A stretch of DNA of 64,000 nucleotides from Pseudonocardiales bacterium. Its GTDB lineage: Bacteria > Actinomycetota > Actinomycetes > Mycobacteriales > Pseudonocardiaceae. Positions 19,101 to 27,919 of the stretch are shown here, piece after piece (the stretch's first letter is position 1; each line of letters begins with the position of its first letter). Location: assembly GCA_019247305.1 (NCBI GenBank), contig JAFAPC010000185.1:1-64000 (forward strand). The letters are read 5' to 3'. The notes beneath the pieces are model-generated. The model did not search any database. It worked only from the letters and a program-made list of their open reading frames with translations, and was not told the DNA's origin. A program made the translations under genes and the position numbers.

Positions 19101-20585
19101 TCAATCGACACCCGGTTTAGATGGAAATCCATACTGTCGGCATGCCGCGGTAACGGCGGCGCGGACGGATTGGTTGGTGGCGATAGGTGCGGCCTGTGGC
19201 CACGGGTCGGCGTGAGTGGCAAGGGCACGGCTGATCGTCTCGTCGGCATCGGAGATGGACCCGGTGCGTTCCCGTAGTCGCTGGGTGATCACCTCGGGTG
19301 GTGCCGTGCATTCCAGTGCGATGAGGTCGACGTGCGCGTTGCGGGCCAGTTCGGCTGCTGCTGCGCGGTGTGTGGCGTGGGTCCAGGAGGCGTCGAGCAC
19401 GACTGATTCTCCCTGAGCCAGGCAGTGCCCGGCGCGGGCGAGCAGTTCGGTGTAGGTACGTTCGGTGACTGCTGGGGAGTACAGGCCCTGCTGGTAGGGC
19501 GCTGCAGCGGACTGGTGTGGCGCTAGGCCATGCAGCTCCTTGCGCACCCGGTCGCTGGAGAGCACCACCATGCCCAGCTGTTCGGCCAGTGCGTCGCTCA
19601 GGGTGGACTTGCCGGTGCCGGGCAGGCCCCCGACGAGGATCAGCCGGACCTCGGCGGCGTGCAGGTGGCGCGCGGCGATGTCGGCGTAGTGGTGGGCCTG
19701 CTCGCGGGATTCGTCATGGACTGAGGCGTCGCCCTACTCGCTGCGCAGGCAGGCTACCTTCGCGCGGACCACCGCGCGGTAGGCGATGTAGTGGTGGCGC
19801 AGCGCCGCTGGGGCCGGGTCGCCAGCGAACTCGGCATACCAGTCCAGGAAGCGTGCACCCAGCTGTGCGGCGCCGTGGTACTCCAGGTCCATGGCCAGGA
19901 ATGCGGCGTCATCGAGCCCGTCGAGGTAGCGCAGCTGGTCGTCGAACTCTAGGCAGTCCAGTACCCGGGGGCCGTCCTCAAGGCAGAAGATGTCATCGGT
20001 GAGCAGGTCGCCATGGCCATCGATGATGCGCCCGGTGAGCTGCCGGGCAGCCAGCAGCAGCTCTCGCCCGTCGAGGAAACGTAATGCCCGACGCTGCAGC
20101 TTGGCGACGAGGGCGTCGTCCAGGACGGTTCCGCGGAACCGCCGCAGCTCCGCGAAATTATCGGTTCACCGGGCACGCAGGGCATCCCGGCCCGCCCTGG
20201 GCGGTGATCTGCGGGTCGCGTCGGGCGGTGGCGTGGAAGGCGGCCAGCCTCTTGACCACCTGCCGCACCGGATTATCCAGCGGCGCTCCGGTGGCCAGCC
20301 GCCGCTCCTCGGGCATCCGGCCATCACCACCAGGGGCTCACAGGGCAGGCCCTCGACACCGGTGACCTCAGCCACGCCGAGATACACATCCGGGGACAGC
20401 CGCCGGTTGAGCTCGACCTCCCGCTGGCAGGCCGCCAGTCGCCGCTGCCGGGTGCTGAAATCCAAAAACGCGGTACGGACGGGCTTTTTGAGCTTGTAGG
20501 CCAACTCCCCAACCAGGAACACCACCCCAATATGTGTCTCCCGCACCACGGCGACAGGACCAGCTACGGGGGAGTCAGTGCTCAT
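19101..20585 (-). pseudogene. Broken Rv2004c-like phosphotransferase/ATP-binding protein
   Basis: Read in the right frames, the strand encodes an aminoglycoside-phosphotransferase-like domain (VGELAYKLKKPV, CQREVELNRRLSPDVYLGVAEV, IDGHGDLLTDDIFCLEDGPRVLDCLEFDDQLRYLDG in pieces). A P-loop kinase domain follows with GGLPGTGKST and LSSDRVRKELHGL. That is the bifunctional protein Rv2004c of the mycobacterial DosR regulon. Here there are two frameshifts around 20.2-20.3 kb, a TGA after DALRAR (where a Trp is expected) and a TAG at 19734-19736. The kinase end might still be translated separately. Recognition of the family is firm; loss of function is inferred. Confidence 0.8.
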
Positions 20586-20667
20586 GGTCGTGACGTTAGA
20601 CAGCGGCCCCGGACGCCGCCCAGGTGCTTACAGCCCACCCGGCAGGAGACGCCTGGACCGCCGAGTG

Positions 20668-20681
20668 GTGACCAACGACCC
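20668..20681. promoter_or_regulatory. Weak DosR-box-like site before the Rv1733c-like gene
   Basis: GTGACCAACGACCC keeps the outer halves of the DosR core but differs in the centre. It lies 62 bp before the membrane protein start and 83 bp from the start of the divergent pseudogene. Suggestive only. Confidence 0.25.
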
Positions 20682-20742
20682 TGCCGCCGGAGCTGCCATT
20701 ACGCGCATCATGACTGGTAACAGAGTGACCCGGGAGGCAAAC

Positions 20743-21357
20743 ATGAGCACCGTCTGTGCTCCCGGGTTACTGACACGGCTGGCCCGGCGGCACGGGCTGG
20801 TGCGCTCATCGCTGCGCCGCACCACCGACCGCATCGAGGCCGCAGTGACCGCAGTGCTAGCGATCCTGGCACTGCTGGTCGTACCGCTGGCCACCATCAT
20901 CGCGATGAGGAGCTACCACCACGAGCTGAGCGAGACGGGGGCCAGGGATGCGCAACACACGACGGTGACCGCGGTCCTGCTCACCGACCCGGAGCTGCAG
21001 CACGCAACCTCCTCCGAGCAGGGCCTCAGCGCCGAGATAACCGCCCAGGCACGCTGGCCGCTGCCTGACGGGCAGCAGCACAGCGCGCCCCTACGGGTTG
21101 GCGCTGACCGCCACGCCGGGGACCGGGTGCGGATCTGGATAGACCGCTACGGCAACGCTACCGACCCACCGCCCACCCCCACGGTAATGATTGTTAAGGC
21201 GGGTGTTATCGGGTTTGAGCTGATGCTGGGCGGGTGGGTGCTGCTGGGGGCACTGTGGTGGGCCGTCTGCCGCGTGCTGGGCCGGATCAACGCGGCCTGG
21301 TGGGACATGCACTGGGCCCGCATCGAACCAGGGTGGAGCCATCGCCCTTGGCAGTAG
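20743..21357 (+). CDS. Rv1733c-like two-helix membrane protein
   Basis: 204 aa. A basic N-terminus (RLARRHGLVRSSLRRTTDR) leads to a membrane helix around VTAVLAILALLVVPLATII. An extracytoplasmic loop of ~95 residues with VGADRHAGDRVRIWIDRYGN follows, then a second helix around GFELMLGGWVLLGALWW and a short basic tail. This is the arrangement of mycobacterial Rv1733c, a DosR-regulon membrane protein of unknown function. ATG at 20743 follows GGGAGG; earlier codons lie in the divergent promoter. Co-transcribed with the CBS gene 36 bp downstream. Confidence 0.8.
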   Translation: MSTVCAPGLLTRLARRHGLVRSSLRRTTDRIEAAVTAVLAILALLVVPLATIIAMRSYHHELSETGARDAQHTTVTAVLLTDPELQHATSSEQGLSAEITAQARWPLPDGQQHSAPLRVGADRHAGDRVRIWIDRYGNATDPPPTPTVMIVKAGVIGFELMLGGWVLLGALWWAVCRVLGRINAAWWDMHWARIEPGWSHRPWQ

Positions 21358-21393
21358 GAAGTCAGCAAAGTGAAGAAGAAAAGGAGTCGAAAG

Positions 21394-22008
21394 ATGCGTG
21401 TGCGTGACATCATGACCCGATCGGTGGTGACCACCACCCCGCGAACACCGGTCAAGGACGCTGCGATCGTCCTGGCTGGGCACGGGGTTACCTTGCTCCC
21501 AGTCGTCGAAGAGGACGACCAGCTGGTCGGCGTGCTCACCGAGGCCGACGTGGTCCGCGGACGAATCCCGCCCGACCCGCGCCGCGGCGCCTGGCACGGC
21601 AGCCAGGCCGGGGCAGCGCCGCCCGCGACTGTCGGCGACGTGATGAGCAGCCCCCCGCTGACCACAGACTCGCAGACCGACGCCGCGGAACTCGCCACCA
21701 TGATGATCGACCGTGGGCTGCGCAGCGTGCCAGTGGTCGACCAGGACCGGCTCGTCGGCATTATCACCCGCCGGGATTTGGTGGGCGTCATCGCCCGAGA
21801 TGATGCGCTGATCGCCGCCGATGTCCGCAGGCGCCTGGAGTGCTACGGCGGCCCCGACCGGTGGACTGTGCACGCCGACCACGGCGCGGTGACCATCACC
21901 GACCAGCACGACAACCCCACCGACCACCACGTCGCTCTGGTACTGGCCCAAGCCGTGCCCGGAGTGGTGCACGCCACGGTCGTGCACTCCACGTCCCAAC
22001 CAGCCTGA
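21394..22008 (+). CDS. CBS-pair protein with C-terminal BON-like domain
   Basis: 204 aa. CBS1 (VRDIMTRSVVTTTPRTPVKDAA to LVGVLTEADVV), CBS2 (VGDVMSSPPLTTDSQTDAAEL to LVGIITRRDLV), then a ~70-residue BON-like segment with VTITDQHDNPTDHHVALVLAQAVPGV. The architecture is usual for actinobacterial hypoxia-related CBS-BON proteins that sense adenylates. AAAGGAG lies before ATG 21394; a GTG at 21370 is less likely. Ends 12 bp before the convergent CoA-synthetase pieces. Confidence 0.85.
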   Translation: MRVRDIMTRSVVTTTPRTPVKDAAIVLAGHGVTLLPVVEEDDQLVGVLTEADVVRGRIPPDPRRGAWHGSQAGAAPPATVGDVMSSPPLTTDSQTDAAELATMMIDRGLRSVPVVDQDRLVGIITRRDLVGVIARDDALIAADVRRRLECYGGPDRWTVHADHGAVTITDQHDNPTDHHVALVLAQAVPGVVHATVVHSTSQPA

Positions 22009-22019
22009 CCCCCAGCTCA

Positions 22020-22385
22020 TCAGGTGCGCAGGCCAGGCAGCAGGGGGTCGTTGTGCGCTGCGGGCCGTAGCAGGATCCGGGCATCCACGATCAGGCATCC
22101 ATGCTCGCTGGCCATCACCGGGTTGAGGTCGAGCTCGGCGACCTCGGGTAGTAGTTCGGCCAGCCGCCCGGTGCGCAGCAGAGTTTCGTGCACGGCGTCG
22201 ACGTCGAGCCGGCGAGCCTGTTCGTTGTCGAACAATAAGCGGGAGGAGTGCAGCGATCGCATCATCTCCACGGCGTCGACGTCGGTGAGTGGCACGAGCC
22301 GGCAGGTCCGATCCGCGACCAGGTCGGTGTCCACCCCACCGAGGCCGAACACCACCAGTGAACCGAACGTGCGGTCGCTGTTCAC
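22020..22385 (-). CDS. C-terminal piece of the GNAT/acyl-CoA synthetase (frame-split)
   Basis: 121 aa starting GTG-AAC directly on the TGA stop of the upstream piece. It carries the last part of the ATP-grasp beta subunit: TFGSLVVFGLGGVDTDLVADR and VAELDLNPVMASEHGCLIVDARI. In intact relatives the sequence runs without a break, so a one-base deletion in a G run has split the gene. Translational coupling through the GTGA overlap might still produce this fragment as a separate polypeptide. Confidence 0.75.
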   Translation of the reverse strand: MNSDRTFGSLVVFGLGGVDTDLVADRTCRLVPLTDVDAVEMMRSLHSSRLLFDNEQARRLDVDAVHETLLRTGRLAELLPEVAELDLNPVMASEHGCLIVDARILLRPAAHNDPLLPGLRT

Positions 22386-24694
22386 CCGATCAGTAACTCT
22401 CGGCCCGGCGCTGCCATGGGTTGGACGAACATCGCCTCGAGGGTGTCCCCGAAGCGCTGCCGCATGGCCGCGATCTCGCTGCGCAGCTGCTGTTCGTCGC
22501 CTATGTTGAGGATGACCCCGCCGGTGCGGCTCTTGTGCAGCACGCCCCGCGCCACCGCTTTGAGAACCACGAGACCACCGAGGCGGTGGAACGCGGTGCG
22601 GGCCTCGGCGTCATCAGTGGCGGTGATACCGGTCAACACCGGCAACCCGAAGCAGTGCAACAGGGTCTGCGTGGCCGAGGGGCTCAACCACCCGCCGTCG
22701 GGATGGTCGGTGAGGAATCGACGTACCAGCGCCCGTGCTTGCTCTGCCCGGATGTCGGGCAGATCGGGGACCCGCCCTGATGGTCTGGCCCGCCACCGCC
22801 CGTAGGAGACCGCATGGGCCAGCGCGTGAGCTGCAACGGCGGGGTCGGCGTAGCTGGGCACCGGCCGCAGTGCTGTCCGCAGGGGGCGGACGGCCTCCGG
22901 CTGACTCACCCGCACTGCCAGGACCGGTGTGGTGACGCCGTTGCGACGGGCGCGGTCGGTGGCCTCGGCGATTGCTACCGCGGGATCACCTAGCGCGGTC
23001 GGGGCCACGATCGCGATGACCGCGTGCACTGTCTCGTCGGCGAGCACCGCGTCCACGCAGGCCCCGAAGGTGGTGGCGTCGACCCCGGCGGTGGTGTCGA
23101 GCGGGTTGTGCAGGCTCGCGTGCGGGGGCAGCAGGCCCCGCAGCGCCGCACGGGTGTGCTCGGAGAGCTCCGGAAGACTCAGGCCGTGTGTGGCGCACGC
23201 GTCAGCGGCGAGGACCCCGGCGCCTCCGGCGTTGCTGAGCACCACGACCCGCGAGCCGGCGGGGAGGGGCTGCCAGCACAGCACGGCGGTGGTCGCGATG
23301 AGCTCGGTGAGCGTGTCCACAGCGATGACCCCCGCCTGCTGGTAGAGCGCATCACGGGTCGCGGCGGGTGTGGCTGCGGCGGCGGTGTGCGAGGCTGCGG
23401 CGCGCTGGGCCACTGCGGTGGTCCCGGTGCGCAGTGCGATCACCGGCTTACGCTGGCCGAGACGACGCGCGAGCCGGCTGAACTTGTGCGGGTTACCGAA
23501 GGACTCCAAATACAGCACGGCGACCTCAGTGCGGTCCTCGCCCAGCCACCAGCGAAGCAGGTCATTGCCGCTTACGTCGTACTTATCCCCCATCGACACC
23601 AAGGTCGATACCCCCAGGCCCAGGTGAGTGAGCTGATCGAGCAGGGCGATCCCGGCTCCACCGGACTGGGTGGCCACCCCCACCGGACCGCTCGGTGCGG
23701 CCAGATCGGAAAAGGTCGCGTCCAGCTGCACCTGCGGGTCGGTGTTGACCAGACCGAGGCAGTTCGGCCCGACCAGCCGCATGCCGTGCCGGCGTACCAC
23801 CTCCAGCAGGGCCCGGTGCAGCTGCTCCTCGCCGGTGAGCCCGGCTGTGATCATCAGCAGTGCTCGCACACCCCGGCGTCCGCATTCCTCGGCGACACCG
23901 GGCACCGCTAGCGCCGGCACGCACACCACCGCAAGGTCAGGGACCTCAGGCAGATCCGCCACGTTGGCATAGGCGGGCACTCCGGCGATCTGCGTGGCGT
24001 GGGGGTTGACCGCGAAGAGTCGCCCAGCGAAGCCACCCGCACCGATCCTGCGCAGGATCGCGTGCCCGATCGAGCTTTCCCGCCGACTCGCGCCGATCAC
24101 CGCCACCACCCGGGGGCATAGCACCGGCCGAAGGCTGGCCGAGTCGGCTCGCCGCTCGCGTTCAGCGACAGCATCTAGGTAGTGCTCAGTAGGGTCGAGC
24201 TGCATGATCACGTGTAGCACACTGCCGTCACGGCTCACCGAGACCGGAAGTCCGTAGTCGGCGAAGACCTGCGTCATCCGGCTGTTCTCCGCCAACACCT
24301 CAGCCACGAAGCGCCGCACGCCACGCTCCCACGCCAGCGACACCAGATGCTCCAGCAGCAGTGTCCCCACGCCGCATGCTTGCCAGGCGTGATGCACCAC
24401 CAGGGCGACCTCCGCCTCGGCAGGATCGTCGAGCACCTCGTAGTGGGCCACCCCCACCAGCTCCGCACCAGCGAAGGCCCCCAGCGCACCCCGGTGAGCA
24501 TCATCTACTGTGGTCAGCCGCGTCGTGAACGCGGCCAGCTGGGCCGTTCCTAGGGTGAAAAACCGCAGATACCGGTCACGGTCGGGCAGTTGCTCGTGCA
24601 GGCGCGCGACCGCGGTCGTATCGGAGGCGCTCAGCTGCCGGATCACCACGACACGACCGTCAGTCAACAGTGCCCGTGTCCCTGGTCCCGTCAT
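22382..24694 (-). CDS. GNAT-acyl-CoA synthetase (ADP-forming), Pat-like, frame-split
   Basis: 770 aa before a premature TGA. Order: GNAT acetyltransferase (~1-160; ACGVGTLLLEHLVSLAWERG acetyl-CoA loop), CoA-binding domain (VAVIGASRRESSIGHAIL), succinyl-CoA-ligase-like domain with MITAGLTGEE, GPNCLGLVN and ATQSGGAG, then the first half of the ATP-grasp domain. Actinobacterial relatives include protein acetyltransferases with a regulatory domain and ADP-forming synthetases; here the whole ligase part is present. The remaining ~120 aa are in the next frame (22020-22385). The ATG overlaps the stop of the nitroreductase gene, so both are one operon downstream of the 25856 box. Confidence 0.82.
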   Translation of the reverse strand: MTGPGTRALLTDGRVVVIRQLSASDTTAVARLHEQLPDRDRYLRFFTLGTAQLAAFTTRLTTVDDAHRGALGAFAGAELVGVAHYEVLDDPAEAEVALVVHHAWQACGVGTLLLEHLVSLAWERGVRRFVAEVLAENSRMTQVFADYGLPVSVSRDGSVLHVIMQLDPTEHYLDAVAERERRADSASLRPVLCPRVVAVIGASRRESSIGHAILRRIGAGGFAGRLFAVNPHATQIAGVPAYANVADLPEVPDLAVVCVPALAVPGVAEECGRRGVRALLMITAGLTGEEQLHRALLEVVRRHGMRLVGPNCLGLVNTDPQVQLDATFSDLAAPSGPVGVATQSGGAGIALLDQLTHLGLGVSTLVSMGDKYDVSGNDLLRWWLGEDRTEVAVLYLESFGNPHKFSRLARRLGQRKPVIALRTGTTAVAQRAAASHTAAAATPAATRDALYQQAGVIAVDTLTELIATTAVLCWQPLPAGSRVVVLSNAGGAGVLAADACATHGLSLPELSEHTRAALRGLLPPHASLHNPLDTTAGVDATTFGACVDAVLADETVHAVIAIVAPTALGDPAVAIAEATDRARRNGVTTPVLAVRVSQPEAVRPLRTALRPVPSYADPAVAAHALAHAVSYGRWRARPSGRVPDLPDIRAEQARALVRRFLTDHPDGGWLSPSATQTLLHCFGLPVLTGITATDDAEARTAFHRLGGLVVLKAVARGVLHKSRTGGVILNIGDEQQLRSEIAAMRQRFGDTLEAMFVQPMAAPGRELLIG

Positions 24695-25755
24695 GATCGT
24701 CTCTGGGGTGGGTGTTCGGAGTGGCGTTGAGTGGTTGTGGGGGTGGGTGAGGGCATGAGGAGGTCGGTGACGGGGCGTCGGGGGGTGGCTGGAACGGGTG
24801 ACCCGAAGCCGAGGCGCAGGATGGCTTGGGGGTTCAGGGTGATTTTGAGGGCGCGGCGCAGTTCGGCGCGGATGTGGGGTACTTCGATGGGTTGGGACAG
24901 GAAGGATGCGGACAGGCCCAAGGTGGTGGTGGTCAGCAGCGTGTGCTGGAGTGCTTGGCCGGCTTGGAGCTCGGCGAGGGGCCCTTCGTGAAACGCGCAG
25001 AGGATGACCAGGAGGGGGTGGGGTTCGAAGTCTTTGCCCGGTACTCGGGTGTGGCCTCGGCCGGCGGTGAAGTCCCGTAGGACCCATTCGTCCTGGGGTT
25101 CGGGTTGGGGGCCGCCAGCGCTGAGGGGGACGCCGTCGTGGTGGTTGTCCTCGCGTCCGGTCCAGGTGGCGAGTTCAGCTGTGAAGTCGGGGTTGGCCAT
25201 CTGTTCGTGGTGAGCGCGTGCGATCAGCTCGCGGAGGGTGGCTTGGTGCTGGGAATCGGACAGTATGTGTAACCATCCTCGTTCGGATTCGGCTGCTCGC
25301 ACGAGTTGGGTGCGGTGCGCGGTGGGAACGGGTGCGTCGATGAAGGGTCGGCGGTTGGTTCGGCGTGTGCGTACCGCGTGGAGGAGCTGGGTAAGTTCTC
25401 GTGAGGGGTGCGCGTGTCCGCCGTAACGGACCACGGCCAGTGGACCTGCCCAGTCGCCTCCGACCTGGTGGCCGCTGGGCAGCAAGGTGACCAGGGGGCG
25501 TATCCCGTGGCCCTGGAGCGCCAGTCTCAGGTTCAGCAGGGCCGCGCCGCAGGACAGCCGCAGCTCCCGGTTCTCGGGGTCGGTTGCGGGCAGTCGCCGA
25601 TCTAGATCGGCGTGCAGTTCGATCTGGTGATCCAGGATCCGGAACCGCCACGGTTGACTGTTATGCACCGACGGTGCCCGGGATGCCGCCTCCAACACGC
25701 TTTCGACCTCGGTGGCCGACAGCCCCAGCGCCGGAGTCACGGTGTTCATGATCAT
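24691..25755 (-). CDS. Acg-type nitroreductase family protein (copy 3)
   Basis: About 354 aa, third paralogue: RAPSVHNSQPWRFRI, SCGAALLNLRLALQGHG, RRTNRRPFIDAPVP, a Gly-rich mid section and ILRLGFGSPVPATPRRP at the end. Several Met codons lie close together (25764, 25755, 25749); 25755 is preferred since GAGG precedes it. The stop codon overlaps the start of the CoA-synthetase gene (ATGA). A DosR-type box lies ~100 bp upstream. Confidence 0.85.
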   Translation of the reverse strand: MIMNTVTPALGLSATEVESVLEAASRAPSVHNSQPWRFRILDHQIELHADLDRRLPATDPENRELRLSCGAALLNLRLALQGHGIRPLVTLLPSGHQVGGDWAGPLAVVRYGGHAHPSRELTQLLHAVRTRRTNRRPFIDAPVPTAHRTQLVRAAESERGWLHILSDSQHQATLRELIARAHHEQMANPDFTAELATWTGREDNHHDGVPLSAGGPQPEPQDEWVLRDFTAGRGHTRVPGKDFEPHPLLVILCAFHEGPLAELQAGQALQHTLLTTTTLGLSASFLSQPIEVPHIRAELRRALKITLNPQAILRLGFGSPVPATPRRPVTDLLMPSPTPTTTQRHSEHPPQRRS

Positions 25756-25855
25756 GAACCTCATTGGTGTCTCGCCGTGGCCGGCGGTCCTGTCCACCGA
25801 GCTCGCCGAGCGTCTGCTTGGTGTCACGATGCGAGTGGCCGGGCCAGCTCCGACA

Positions 25856-25869
25856 CGGACGAAGGTCCC
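25856..25869. promoter_or_regulatory. DosR-type box between nitroreductase 3 and the sensor kinase
   Basis: On the minus strand, GGGACCTTCGTCCG agrees with GGGACTTTNGNCCC at 12 of 14 positions including the free ones. It is ~100 bp from the nitroreductase start and 110 bp from the divergent kinase start, so it could give autoregulation of the sensor. Confidence 0.65.
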
Positions 25870-25943
25870 TACTCACTAGGGCGCTCCGCCACCTCATCGA
25901 GGGCCTTGGCAGCCACCGATCATCCGTGTCAGGCTGGTCGTGA

Positions 25944-27713
<1,770 letters not shown>

Positions 27714-27723
27714 CAACACCATG

Positions 27724-27760
27724 CCCATTACGCGGCCCAATCACGCGGCCCATTACGCGG
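27724..27760. repeat. Three tandem 12-13-bp repeats
   Basis: CCCATTACGCGG, CCCAATCACGCGG and CCCATTACGCGG follow one another directly after the kinase stop codon. Function unknown; could be a remnant or a binding site upstream of the next gene. Confidence 0.55.
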
Positions 27761-27919
27761 CACGGACGAATGACCCTGTTCCCCGAGCCCAAGGCCCCTT
27801 CTGAACCGTGTTGGCCAGGCCCGACACTCATCGCGTGAGGCCGCTGTGATGCTCGGACACTCGGAGGCGCATCTCTGCGGGAGCGACAACCCTACTATTA
27901 GGGAGGGGCGATCTGGTTG

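Noticed and set aside
22380-22390. Programmed -1 or +1 ribosomal frameshifting in the CoA-synthetase gene
   Set aside because: There is no slippery heptamer or evident downstream pseudoknot. A GTGA coupling, a point deletion or an assembly error explains the break more simply.
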